Positions 46,809 to 55,688 of a DNA stretch of 64,000 nt are shown here, piece after piece. The stretch's first letter is position 1, and each line of letters opens with the position of its first letter. The stretch is taken from assembly GCA_002478885.1 (NCBI GenBank), contig DLKC01000097.1:1-64000 (forward strand). Reading direction: 5' to 3'. The translations under genes were made by a program, and so were the position numbers. Source of the stretch: Chitinophagaceae bacterium UBA7600. Lineage in GTDB: Bacteria; Bacteroidota; Bacteroidia; Chitinophagales; Chitinophagaceae. The notes beneath the pieces are model-generated. The model saw nothing but the letters and a program-made list of their open reading frames with translations, ran no database searches and was not told where the DNA came from.

Positions 46809-46868
46809 AAGTACAAGAGTGCGACGCAACGAGTGCTTCATCATGTTTCCTAAGCCAGGCTCCAAAAA
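46809..46868 (-). repeat. Dispersed two-box intergenic element, copy 15
   Basis: Tail complement AGTACAAGA, box B complement at 46819-46830, 22 bases, then AGCCAGG at 46853-46859 and CTCCAAAAAAA. It ends within three bases of the PGM1-like gene's stop codon at 46871. Confidence 0.85.
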
Positions 46869-46870
46869 AA

Positions 46871-48433
46871 TTAACCTGCTGATTCTGCATCGAGCACTTC
46901 GAGCGCACGATCGTACAATGCTTTGGCTCTTTCGGGAGTGCTGCCGATACAAACGAGGCCGAGTTTACCAAACTCTGATAAAGCACCAACCAAATGGAAC
47001 ATTACACCTTCCTGGGTGGCGCCATCGAACATGAGCGAATGGAACATGGCAATATCGATAAGATCAGAAGGTGTAAGGCCCTTATAATTATCGTTGCTAA
47101 CGTTGTCGGATGCAAAATAAAAACGCTTGTTGCCGCTTGCTGTAATGAATGCTCCATCATTGGACTGATACTTGCCATCGGTTAAAAACTGCAGCATTAA
47201 AAACGGATGCGTTGTACCACCTTTTCGCAGGTTTATTTCAATAGCATAATGCCTCCATGAGCTATCATCCTGCTTTACAGAAATAAAATCAACCGCAAAC
47301 CTGCCCATGGCACCTTTTGCTGCCAGCGCTGTAGCTATTTTCTTTCCTTCGGTGGCAAGCGAAACGCTGTATGCTTCGTCAGCAGGAAAGATTGCGCCAA
47401 GAAATATTTGTCCATCATCGCCGCCAAGTAATTGGTCGTGGGTGCTTACGATATCAATATTTTTATCAGGATTAATCACACACTGGACAGAAGGAGACAT
47501 CTTGATCTCTCCATCGAGAAACACTTCCACAATGCCGCCCATATCATGAAATTTTTCGAAGAACAGTTCTTCGCTCACATCCTTTGCAACTGTTTTAAAC
47601 TGTTGCGACAGGGTAGCTGCGAGATGTTGTTCCAGTTGATCGTCAACGGGCACATCAGGGTAGCGATACATGGCATTGCCATCACCGCTGAAACCATCAT
47701 TCATTTTCACCACCGCTTTGCGCAAGCCGGGATATTTTCTCTTAAGTGCCGCAAGTGCCCGCACCACATCTTCCCTTGTGTGCAGGTCTTCAAAACCATC
47801 GGGTAAATCAACGCCGCACTCGCGAAAGGTTTTTCTGCCTCCCGACTTTGACCCTTCATAAAACTTGTCGGGGTCTGTTCCAAACAGCGGAACACTAAGC
47901 TGCACCGATAGCGTTTTTTCGAGCGGAGTTATGTTATAGCAGGTAAGATGCGCCGTCTCGGGGTTGTGAATATGCTCTTTAATGGTCTGGAGTAATCTGG
48001 GCCTGTCAAGAATTTTTTGGGTAAGCGGCTTAACGGAGGAATCGTAGCAGCTCAACATAGTAAGCCTTTTTCTTGCGTGGTGGCCGGTAATGCCTGGCAA
48101 AAGATTTAGGTAATAATCGATAATTACTTCAGGCACCGGCACACTGGTAACATAAATCACCTTGGTAAGCGGCATACGAAGTAACATCAGCAGGCATAGC
48201 ATCCTTTCCTCGTAATGCAAGGCACCTTTAATCTTGGATAATATTTCCATGTCCAATGTAAGCGAAGGAATAATCACAACGGTTCGCTCAGCAAGTTTGT
48301 CAGAGAACACCTGCTCGTATTGCTTTTTCATTACCTGCTGAATATCGTTGAACAATGTTCGCTCGGCGTCGGAACCGGGTTCGGGAAAATGGTTGCTCTT
48401 TATAAACGTCTTACGTGTTATCAGGGAGTTCAT
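46871..48433 (-). CDS. PGM1-like ATP-grasp peptide ligase
   Basis: A 520-residue protein resembling the peptide ligase PGM1 of pheganomycin biosynthesis and its relatives. The ATP-grasp core has RKAVVKMNDGFSGDGNAMY (glycine-rich loop), GGIVEVFLDGE and the metal-binding YAIEINLRKGGTTHP. An N-terminal part of about 180 residues with YVTSVPVPEVIIDYYL and a C-terminal domain of about 100 residues (NYKGLTPSDLIDIAMF) match the PGM1-type layout. It should join a carboxylate to an amine using ATP. No biosynthetic partner is adjacent. Cytoplasmic. Confidence 0.8.
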   Translation of the reverse strand: MNSLITRKTFIKSNHFPEPGSDAERTLFNDIQQVMKKQYEQVFSDKLAERTVVIIPSLTLDMEILSKIKGALHYEERMLCLLMLLRMPLTKVIYVTSVPVPEVIIDYYLNLLPGITGHHARKRLTMLSCYDSSVKPLTQKILDRPRLLQTIKEHIHNPETAHLTCYNITPLEKTLSVQLSVPLFGTDPDKFYEGSKSGGRKTFRECGVDLPDGFEDLHTREDVVRALAALKRKYPGLRKAVVKMNDGFSGDGNAMYRYPDVPVDDQLEQHLAATLSQQFKTVAKDVSEELFFEKFHDMGGIVEVFLDGEIKMSPSVQCVINPDKNIDIVSTHDQLLGGDDGQIFLGAIFPADEAYSVSLATEGKKIATALAAKGAMGRFAVDFISVKQDDSSWRHYAIEINLRKGGTTHPFLMLQFLTDGKYQSNDGAFITASGNKRFYFASDNVSNDNYKGLTPSDLIDIAMFHSLMFDGATQEGVMFHLVGALSEFGKLGLVCIGSTPERAKALYDRALEVLDAESAG

Positions 48434-48529
48434 ATGCTGCAGCTTTTTTGAAAAGATAATACAATCATACGAAACAATATTTTAGGCTGAATAAATTTTA
48501 TTCAGGTAGAATGTTAATGATGTTTTTGT

Positions 48530-48580
48530 TCCCGGCTTTAGTGCTACTGGCATCGGCTCTTGCGTCGCACTCTTCAACGT
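48530..48580 (+). repeat. Dispersed two-box intergenic element, copy 16
   Basis: Box A CCGGCT is at 48532-48537 and box B CTTGCGTCGCAC at 48559-48570 with 21 bases between, then TCTTCAACG. It lies between divergent genes. Confidence 0.84.
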
Positions 48581-48713
48581 TCCCCAAAAAATAGGCAATA
48601 ATTTTGCTGATTTAACCAAAGATACTCCGGCATGAGGAGGATCATCAATCGCAGTTTTGTATAAGAATAAATTTGTGATGGATTTTATTTATTAAGCTTT
48701 TAAAAACTTATCT

Positions 48714-48902
48714 ATGGAACCCAGGGAAAAATTAGCCGAACTTAATAAAGCCAAGCTTGAGAAAGTGGAAGAATACCTGCAGTCAAAAGTAAATCTTCGG
48801 GAAGACCATCAGCAGAAAATAGACAATGCAAAAAATGAATGGCAGGCTTCGTGGAATAAATTCATGGAAGTATTATTGGTTTTGGAAAGCCTCGAAATAT
48901 AA
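48714..48902 (+). CDS. Small charged helical protein
   Basis: A 62-residue protein, almost wholly helical and strongly charged (MEPREKLAELNKAKLEKVEE at the start), with no signal. It may be a short coiled coil. TAAATTTG at 48668-48675 fits a -7 promoter box, with a start codon 39 bases further on. It is divergent from the PGM1-like gene, with 280 bases between. No family recognised; the regular codon pattern and promoter-like box support a real gene only moderately. Confidence 0.55.
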   Translation: MEPREKLAELNKAKLEKVEEYLQSKVNLREDHQQKIDNAKNEWQASWNKFMEVLLVLESLEI

Positions 48903-49029
48903 TACTGCCTTCAAGCGACATAAATACAGTTTTAGTTCACTATATATGATAGGCCTATGTAAAATATTATGTCTATGTAATCTTCATATGCTGTAATTTT
49001 AAGACCGCTCTAACGATAAATACAGCAAC

Positions 49030-50625
49030 ATGAAAAAAGACATTAATGATGTTATCCGCGCTGCGGATAACCATGAGGAAATATCTTCTGCCTCAGCTCC
49101 AATCAAAACCCAACTAAGCAGGCGAAAATTCGTAGAAATGACAGCGGCATCAGCGCTGGCTTTCACAATTGTTCCAAGGCACGTGCTGGGGGGAAGAAAT
49201 TTTACACCGCCAAGTGATAAGATTACACTGGCATATATAGGTTGCGGAACACAAGGTATAAGAGAACTGCTTCCTTTGCTTGGCAACGATCAGTTCCAGG
49301 TTACGGCTGTGTGCGATGCAAATAAAGAGGCAAGGGGCTACAGGGATTGGGGAAAAGATTACCTGCGTAGTGAAATTCGTAAAACCATTAAACAGGCAGA
49401 TTGGGATTGTGGCGGAGATGGCCTGATACCCGGGGGCAGGGATAATGGCAAATCGATCGTTGATACCTTCTACGCCAATATTCGGCCAGAACAAAAATTT
49501 AATGGTTGCACCGCTTACGAAGATGTGCGCGAACTGTTCGACAAGGAGAAAGACCTTGACGCTGTTAAGATAATGACCCCTGATCATCTGCACGGTATTC
49601 TTTGCATGGCTGCCATAAAACGTGGCAAACACGTATTGGTTCATAAGCCACTTTCGAACCGGTTGATCGAAGGCAAAAAAGTGATCGGAATGTCGCGAAA
49701 CAGCAAAGTGATCACGCACCTTATACCGTGGGATTCCAACGGCTCCATGGAAACTGTGATGGCATGGATTAATGCAGGCGCCATCGGTACTTTGCAGGAA
49801 GTGCACAACTGGACCAACAGGCCTGTATGGCCACAATACGCCGATTTACCCGCCGATAAACCAGCGGTGCCGCAAGGCTTTAATTGGGATCTTTGGCTTG
49901 GGCCCGAGGCAGACCGGCCCTATTCTCCCAACTATACAAATATGGTGTTCAGGGGCTGGTATGATTTCGGCGGTGGCTCCATGGCAGACATGGGCCACTA
50001 TAGTTTGTGGACGGTTTTTAACGCATTAAAACTTACCTCGCCAACTATCATAGAACCAAACAGGAGCCATGTTTGTGCTTTTCATGAGCCGTTACCATAC
50101 CGAATTAATAATGACTTCTCTTTTCCTATGGCAAGTATGGTACGGTTTAAATATCCCGCAAATGGTGACAGGCCACCGGTAGACCTCTGCTGGTATGATG
50201 GCGGCATGCGGCCTGCAACACCTGTTGAGCTGATGAACGACAACAAAGGCCTGCCAGAAGAAGGAATGATGTTCATTGGTGATAAAGGAAAAATACTTGC
50301 CGGGTTTAATGTGCAGGATCCTCAAATCATATCTGGTAAAAAAATGGAGAAACCAAATGCAAAGGCTGATGCGAGAAGCCAGGTGGAACAGACCTCACAG
50401 GCATTGCCCTTGTTTGTTGATGCATGCAGGAGCGGTAAACAATACCCCGGCAATTTTTCGGAAGCCGAATACTTAACCGAGGCGGTGAACTTATATGCCG
50501 TAGCATTGCGCACAAACAAGATGCTGAAGTATGATGCGGCCAATCTCAAGATTACAAACGTTGCAGATGCCAACAAATATCTTAACCGCGAATACCGGAA
50601 AGGGTGGGAGCCCGATTCGATATAA
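49030..50625 (+). CDS. Tat-exported Gfo/Idh/MocA-family oxidoreductase
   Basis: A 531-residue sugar oxidoreductase. A 28-residue leader precedes a twin-arginine signal (SRRKFVEMTAASALAFTI). The Rossmann motif is AYIGCGTQGIRELLP, then VHKPLSNRLIEGKK (the K-P of the catalytic EKP motif, here VHKP), HNWTNRPVWPQYADLP and GGSMADMGHYSLW. Tat export suggests folding with its NAD(P) cofactor before export. It is followed after 124 bases by a TIM-barrel isomerase that also has a Tat signal; the two may act in sequence on a keto-sugar. Confidence 0.9.
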   Translation: MKKDINDVIRAADNHEEISSASAPIKTQLSRRKFVEMTAASALAFTIVPRHVLGGRNFTPPSDKITLAYIGCGTQGIRELLPLLGNDQFQVTAVCDANKEARGYRDWGKDYLRSEIRKTIKQADWDCGGDGLIPGGRDNGKSIVDTFYANIRPEQKFNGCTAYEDVRELFDKEKDLDAVKIMTPDHLHGILCMAAIKRGKHVLVHKPLSNRLIEGKKVIGMSRNSKVITHLIPWDSNGSMETVMAWINAGAIGTLQEVHNWTNRPVWPQYADLPADKPAVPQGFNWDLWLGPEADRPYSPNYTNMVFRGWYDFGGGSMADMGHYSLWTVFNALKLTSPTIIEPNRSHVCAFHEPLPYRINNDFSFPMASMVRFKYPANGDRPPVDLCWYDGGMRPATPVELMNDNKGLPEEGMMFIGDKGKILAGFNVQDPQIISGKKMEKPNAKADARSQVEQTSQALPLFVDACRSGKQYPGNFSEAEYLTEAVNLYAVALRTNKMLKYDAANLKITNVADANKYLNREYRKGWEPDSI

Positions 50626-50668
50626 CGTATCTTAAATAGATTGGTTGTTTTGCTGCATGAAGAAAAGA

Positions 50669-50730
50669 AAGTACAAGAGTGCGACGCAACCAACGCGCAA
50701 TAGCGCCTATACAGTTTGAAACAAAAAAAT
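50669..50730 (-). repeat. Dispersed two-box intergenic element, copy 17
   Basis: Tail complement AAGTACAAGA, box B complement at 50679-50690, 22 bases, then AGTTTG (altered box A) at 50713-50718 and an A-rich end. It sits between the oxidoreductase and isomerase genes, probably inside their transcript. Confidence 0.82.
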
Positions 50731-50749
50731 AATCATCAAATTAAACGAC

Positions 50750-51613
50750 ATGGAAAAGATAAACAGGAGATCATTTCTTACAAAGGCCGCTGTGGGTACC
50801 GGCGCTACGCTTGCGTTAACCCAATTGCCCGGGACAATTCTTGCTGCTGCTAATGCCAATGATATGCCGATTGGCTTTCAATCGTGGACCGTGAAAGAAA
50901 TGCTGAGTAAGGATTTTGAAGGCACATTAAAAGTAATGGCTGGCATGGGTTATAAAATGATAGAGATGTGCTCACCTAAAGGGTATGCGCAAATAGGCTT
51001 TGGCAAATTTGCCGCAATGAAAACAGCTGATATAAAAACTACCATCAATAATGCGGGCCTCACCTGTCCAAGCTGCCATTTTGGATCTGCAGAATTTGCC
51101 GATGATAAGATCGATGAAACCATTCAGTTCGCAAAGGAACTAGGGTTAACCCAAATGATCTGCTCAACTTTTTGGCTTCCTAAGACCGCCACGCTGAATG
51201 ATTATCTCGCATCGGCTGACAAATTGAACAAGGCGGCGGACAAGATAAAAGCGGCGGGCATGCAGGCAGGCTTTCACAACCACGAGTTTGAGTTTGCACA
51301 ACTGGAAGGAGAACTTATTTACGATGCCTTAATGAAGCGGTTTGATGCGAATCTTGTTAAGATGCAGTTTCAAACAGAGGTGATCAATCTTGGATACAAA
51401 GCTGCTGAATATTTTAAAAAATATCCCGGGAGATTTATTTCATCGCATTTATCAGATTGGACCGCTGACAAAAAAGAAATTGCCATTGGGCAAGGGGTGA
51501 TAGACTGGAAGGAATTTTTTGCCGCCGCCAAAACCGGTGGCGTTAAAAACTTTTTTGTGGAAATGAATTTCGACAAATTCAAAGACAGCGCTGCCTTTAT
51601 ACATAGCATGTAA
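50750..51613 (+). CDS. Tat-exported sugar phosphate isomerase/epimerase-family protein
   Basis: A 287-residue TIM-barrel protein of the AP_endonuc_2/xylose-isomerase-like superfamily. The twin-arginine signal is NRRSFLTKAAVGTGATLAL, with cleavage near ILAAANA. Family features include YKMIEMCSPKGYAQ, the metal-binding GFHNHEFEFAQLEG and SSHLSDWTADKKEI, and a final FFVEMNFD. Periplasmic members act with Gfo/Idh/MocA oxidoreductases in keto-sugar chemistry, matching its neighbour. Metal ligands appear intact (His, Asp, Glu). Confidence 0.9.
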   Translation: MEKINRRSFLTKAAVGTGATLALTQLPGTILAAANANDMPIGFQSWTVKEMLSKDFEGTLKVMAGMGYKMIEMCSPKGYAQIGFGKFAAMKTADIKTTINNAGLTCPSCHFGSAEFADDKIDETIQFAKELGLTQMICSTFWLPKTATLNDYLASADKLNKAADKIKAAGMQAGFHNHEFEFAQLEGELIYDALMKRFDANLVKMQFQTEVINLGYKAAEYFKKYPGRFISSHLSDWTADKKEIAIGQGVIDWKEFFAAAKTGGVKNFFVEMNFDKFKDSAAFIHSM

Positions 51614-51744
51614 TTTTTGGTGCCCAACAGTAGAATATATGGCGTCGTTCCTTGCGTCGCACTTTTTGACTTCAGCAATTCAGTTGGTACATTTTTGTGC
51701 TTTCCTGTACTGCGTGACGAAACCGGATTCGCTCCAAAAAATAC
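51614..51744 (+). repeat. Dispersed two-box intergenic element, copy 18, with degenerate inverted right arm
   Basis: TTTTTGG end, CCCAAC at the box A position (51623-51628), and box B CTTGCGTCGCAC at 51651-51662. About 80 bases later comes GTACTGCGTGACGAAACCGG and GCTCCAAAAAATA, a weak inverted copy. Together they resemble the paired unit at 28.4 kb. It starts at the stop codon of the isomerase. Confidence 0.75.
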
Positions 51745-51958
51745 GCCATTAAAACACTTTATGCGCAACATGCATAACCCTTTACAGCTTCGCGAAAGCC
51801 AAGTGGAAATGACTCTCGTGTTTCAGAATCGTGCCAACGAAAAGTACATTATTTGAATTAATGGTTAATTAATTTGCATTTAATAACTATGTGCTAATTT
51901 AAGCACTGCCCCCTTTTTTTTAGGTTTACTTTGCAGGTATTAAACCAATTCTCATCCT

Positions 51959-54900
51959 GTGAACAATCGTATCAAAAGGTGCATTGTTTTTATCCTGTTC
52001 ATCTTAGTTTCAGGAAGGCTTTTCTCCCAGTTAAAAGTCGGAAATAATGTCACAAACATCAACGCAAATTCAATTCTTGAACTGGAAAGTACTAACCAGG
52101 GTTTTGTATTACCCCGTTTATCGTTATCAAGTGTAAATTCGTCAAGCCCATTAACGGCAACCCTGCTTACAGGAACTGTTGTTTATAATACAAATAGCGC
52201 AATCACCGGTGGCGGAGGCGCTGGGTTGTACTATTGGGATGGAAGCAAATGGAACTATCTTTCCACGGCAACAGCGCTTGGTGGAAACTATTGGGATCTT
52301 AGTGGCAACAGCGGAACAAATTCTGCCAACAATTATATCGGCACAAATGATAACCAACCACTAATTTTTAAAGTAAATAGTTTAAGTGCAGGATATATCG
52401 GCTTGAGTGGCGCTTCTTATGCCACTTCACTTGGTGTGGGTTCATCGGGGGCATCAACTGCGTTCCAATCGACCGCGATCGGCGCGGGGGCACAGGCAAC
52501 GGGTTCAAATGCATCGCTGGCGGTTGGCTACAATGCAATTGCCAGTGCTCAGGATGCCATTGCGATTGGAGAAAGCGCAGTGTCTTCAACGAACAATGAA
52601 GCTATAGCAATCGGCCATAATACATCAGCGACATCCTTCCAGGGAATTGCAATAGGAGCTACAGCAAAAGTCTCCACAAATAACCAGGCTATCGCAATTG
52701 GTTATGGTGCAACAGCGACCGGCTTCCAGTCAACAGCATTGGGCAATGGAGCAAGCGCGGTGGCGCAAAACTCTACTGCCATTGGAAACGGCGCAACTTC
52801 TGCTCAAATCAATTCGCTCATATTGGGCAATTCGTTGGTAAAAGTTGGCATTTTGACGAACACTCCAACGATGCCGCTGGATGTAAACGGAACTATCAAT
52901 ACTGGCAAGGCTTCAGGAAGTAACGGTGTGTTACAATTTACTACCAGCAATTCAACAGGAAATACTGTCTCATTACAATCCGGCGTTACAGCAACTTCGT
53001 ATGCGTTAACGCTCCCGACGGCAATTGGCATTACAGGCCAGGCACTTACGATCTCAGGCATTTCAGGTACAACAGCTACGTTAGGATGGTCAAACGTTGC
53101 AAATAACTCATGGTTACTTACGGGTAATAGCAGTACTACAGCAAGTACTTCGTTGATTGGCACTACGGCGAATAATAATTTTATTGGCACTGTTGATGCA
53201 AAGGACTGGATCATGGCTACGAACGGCTTCGAAAGAATGCGTATAGGGGCATCGGGCAATATTGGCATTCAAACTACGCCTGGCGCAACTAATCTGCTCG
53301 ATATAACTTCAAGCAGTGCCACAAATGCATTTAATGTGACAACAGGAAACGTCGTTAACATTGCAGGCAATAATATCACAAGCGGAACTGCATTGAATGT
53401 TGTTTCAACTTCAACTGCCGGTGTAGGTAGTGGTAGTTCATATTTAATGAAATTGAGCCGTTCCGGCGCAAATGCATCAGGGTCACATACTGCCTACGGT
53501 GTTAATAGCACTGTAAGCAACACCGGAACGACGAGTACAAACATCGCCGGCTATTTTAGCGCGTCAGGCGCCACAAACAACTATGGAATAATTGTTCCAT
53601 CATCGGGTGGATATTCCGGGTTTTACACCGCCGCTCCAAACAGTTATTTAGATGTTGCAGGTTCTTTTGGTACGGGTATCTCGGCCATCTCATCTGCTAC
53701 AACCCTTGATGCCAGTTATTCTACGGTACTTGCAACACCATCGTCAGCATACACAATAACACTTCCTGCTGCAAATACAACCGGACGGCGCTTATATAGG
53801 CTTGTGTACAATGGTTCCGGCAGTAATGTTATTACGGTTTCACGGTCAGGCTCTGATAATATCTCCTCAGGAGGTAGCTCTATCACCACACTAGCGCTTA
53901 CTGGTGGCAGTGTAACACTGCAAAGTGATGGCACGTCCAAATGGTATGTCGTTGAAAATGTCACCACGTCAGGCAACTATTGGTCGCTCACAGGTAACGG
54001 ATCAACAACTGCTAGTAGCAGTGCCATTGGTACTACTGCCAACAACAACTTTATTGGCACCACAGATGGTCGCGATTTTGTTCTGGCAACAAGCGGTTTT
54101 GAAAGAATGCGCATAGGCTCGCTTGGAAATATAGGCATTCAGACTACACCAGGTGCATCCAATTTACTTGACATAACATCAAGCAGTGCTACAAACGCGT
54201 TTAACGTAACTACAGGCAACATAGTCAACATTGCAGGAAATGCAATTACAAGTGGAACAGCCCTGAACATTACTTCTGCTTCAACCGCCGGATTGGCGAG
54301 TGGCTCTTCCTATCTGTTGAAAATAAACAGGTCAGGCGCAAATGCGGCGGCATCGCATACGGCATACGGTGTTAATAGTAGTATTAGCAACAGCGGAACA
54401 ACAAGCACGAACATTGCGGGCTACTTTAGCGCGTCAGGCGCCACAAACAACTATGGAATAATTGTTCCGTCTGGCGGTGGTAACGTTGGTATAGGAACTT
54501 TAGTGCCAGGCCAGCTTCTTGAAACAATGAATGGCAATATCATGGTCAATAACAATAACAATACTTCCGGAGAATTTAGACTAGCCGAACCAAGCACCAG
54601 TGGAACGGACTACACGGCCTTTAAAACCCAGGCACAAGCCGCAACTATTACCTATACACTTCCTGCAAGCCAGGGTGGAGCAAATACCGTTCTTACTAAT
54701 GATGGCACGGGAATCTTAACATGGGGCACCGGAAGCGTTCAATTTAAGACAAAGGCGTCGAACGAATCGGTTACCAACAGTGCCACATTACAAGATGATA
54801 ATGACTTCAGTTTTTCATTGGGTGCAAATCAGACCTATGAGATTTTTGCGATGATAAGAGTTTCGTGTGCAGATAACGGGCTTTTAAAAATGCAGTTTGT

Positions 54901-55168
54901 CGGGCCAACAGGATGCACGGAATTTATTAACGTTTTTGTAAACAGGAGCGCCCAAGATGATGTGTCATGGGTAACCAGCCCCACTACTGCTTACCAGGTG
55001 GCAACGTCTGCCATAAGTAACACCACAGATGTTTTAATGCTTAATGGCACTATAACGACGGCTGCTACTAGCGGCACCTTTAAAATGCAATGGGCACAAC
55101 AAACAAGTTCTAACACAGCCACAACCTATTACAGTGGCTCTTACATGAAAGTGACTTTGGTTAAATAA
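51959..55168 (+). CDS. Large YadA-like/beta-repeat surface protein
   Basis: A 1069-residue secreted protein starting at a GTG at 51959, which gives a signal peptide ending GRLFSQ. Residues about 160-290 are tandem YadA-head-like repeats of 14 residues (AIAIGxxAxAxxxxx patterns such as QAIAIGYGATATGF). Two modules of about 180 residues (near 380-555 and 670-845) are near-identical: SSTTAS, TANNNFIGT, FERMRIG, NIGIQTTPGA, TSTNIAGYFSASGATNN. Between them is an adhesin-like segment with TPSSAYTITLPAANTTGR. No T9SS domain is seen at its C-terminus; it ends in a beta-rich tail domain. It resembles tail-fibre or head-type adhesins of Bacteroidota. Confidence 0.85.
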   Translation: MNNRIKRCIVFILFILVSGRLFSQLKVGNNVTNINANSILELESTNQGFVLPRLSLSSVNSSSPLTATLLTGTVVYNTNSAITGGGGAGLYYWDGSKWNYLSTATALGGNYWDLSGNSGTNSANNYIGTNDNQPLIFKVNSLSAGYIGLSGASYATSLGVGSSGASTAFQSTAIGAGAQATGSNASLAVGYNAIASAQDAIAIGESAVSSTNNEAIAIGHNTSATSFQGIAIGATAKVSTNNQAIAIGYGATATGFQSTALGNGASAVAQNSTAIGNGATSAQINSLILGNSLVKVGILTNTPTMPLDVNGTINTGKASGSNGVLQFTTSNSTGNTVSLQSGVTATSYALTLPTAIGITGQALTISGISGTTATLGWSNVANNSWLLTGNSSTTASTSLIGTTANNNFIGTVDAKDWIMATNGFERMRIGASGNIGIQTTPGATNLLDITSSSATNAFNVTTGNVVNIAGNNITSGTALNVVSTSTAGVGSGSSYLMKLSRSGANASGSHTAYGVNSTVSNTGTTSTNIAGYFSASGATNNYGIIVPSSGGYSGFYTAAPNSYLDVAGSFGTGISAISSATTLDASYSTVLATPSSAYTITLPAANTTGRRLYRLVYNGSGSNVITVSRSGSDNISSGGSSITTLALTGGSVTLQSDGTSKWYVVENVTTSGNYWSLTGNGSTTASSSAIGTTANNNFIGTTDGRDFVLATSGFERMRIGSLGNIGIQTTPGASNLLDITSSSATNAFNVTTGNIVNIAGNAITSGTALNITSASTAGLASGSSYLLKINRSGANAAASHTAYGVNSSISNSGTTSTNIAGYFSASGATNNYGIIVPSGGGNVGIGTLVPGQLLETMNGNIMVNNNNNTSGEFRLAEPSTSGTDYTAFKTQAQAATITYTLPASQGGANTVLTNDGTGILTWGTGSVQFKTKASNESVTNSATLQDDNDFSFSLGANQTYEIFAMIRVSCADNGLLKMQFVGPTGCTEFINVFVNRSAQDDVSWVTSPTTAYQVATSAISNTTDVLMLNGTITTAATSGTFKMQWAQQTSSNTATTYYSGSYMKVTLVK

Positions 55169-55219
55169 TCAATACCGCAGATATTCAAAAGCTGATAACT
55201 AATCGTTAGGAAATCGCTA

Positions 55220-55253
55220 ATAAAAAGGGCTCACAATTGTGAGCCCTTTTTAT
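55220..55253 (+). terminator. Perfect 34-bp palindromic terminator
   Basis: ATAAAAAGGGCTCACAA and its exact complement TTGTGAGCCCTTTTTAT meet with no loop bases between them. It acts after the adhesin-like gene and could work in both directions. Confidence 0.85.
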
Positions 55254-55270
55254 ATCATCAAGCTTTTTAT

Positions 55271-55411
55271 TTACCTGGATTTCTGGCAAGATCAAATTCA
55301 GCCTTCGTATAATAAAAATATCGCTCCCCATCTCCAGTCACACCGCTTTTCTTTCACCTGGCAGAAGTCAACAAGTTGATTTGGAATTGTCACTTCGTTC
55401 AGGTCAGCCCT
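55271..55411 (-). pseudogene. Possible decayed coding fragment
   Basis: On the minus strand, two short protein-like runs lie in different frames. ADLNEVTIPNQLVDFCQVKE lies upstream. GVTGDGERYFYYTKAEFDLA, ending NPGK before a TAA at 55271, lies downstream. A single frameshift would join them. There is no start codon or family I recognise, so this may be the tail of a degraded gene. Confidence 0.35.
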
Positions 55412-55584
55412 AGTACGCTATTCAAGGCAAAAATCCAAACCTGGAAAAGCACAGCTACCTCCTGCTTTCTTTTTCCGCATCATATTCATCCTGATTCCAC
55501 AAATTTTGTTGTCGAAAGGGTTTCTGGATGTCCGCATAATGTCATTTTATTCCCATAGTGGGAACGTTAAAAAAGAAGCGATTC
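55412..55584. other. Gene-free leader region of the next surface protein
   Basis: No gene. AAGGGTTTC at 55516-55524 repeats the right arm of the hairpin at 55585-55613. Confidence 0.4.
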
Positions 55585-55613
55585 CTGAAACCCTTCATGG
55601 CAAAGGGTTTCAG
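55585..55613 (+). other. Perfect hairpin in the leader of the T9SS gene at 55.7 kb
   Basis: CTGAAACCCTT and its exact complement AAGGGTTTCAG flank a 7-base loop (CATGGCA). No T tract follows, so it is not a simple terminator. It sits 75 bases before the start codon and may be an mRNA stability or control element. Confidence 0.6.
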
Positions 55614-55688
55614 AGCTTGTCCCTGTTTGGCATGTTCTGTGAAAATAATGAGCACCATCAATCCTGTAATAAAATCAAAAAGACCTTT

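Noticed and set aside
52440..52800. Possible CRISPR-like repeat array in the adhesin gene
   Set aside because: Repeats are coding YadA-head units with varied sequence and no spacers of constant length.
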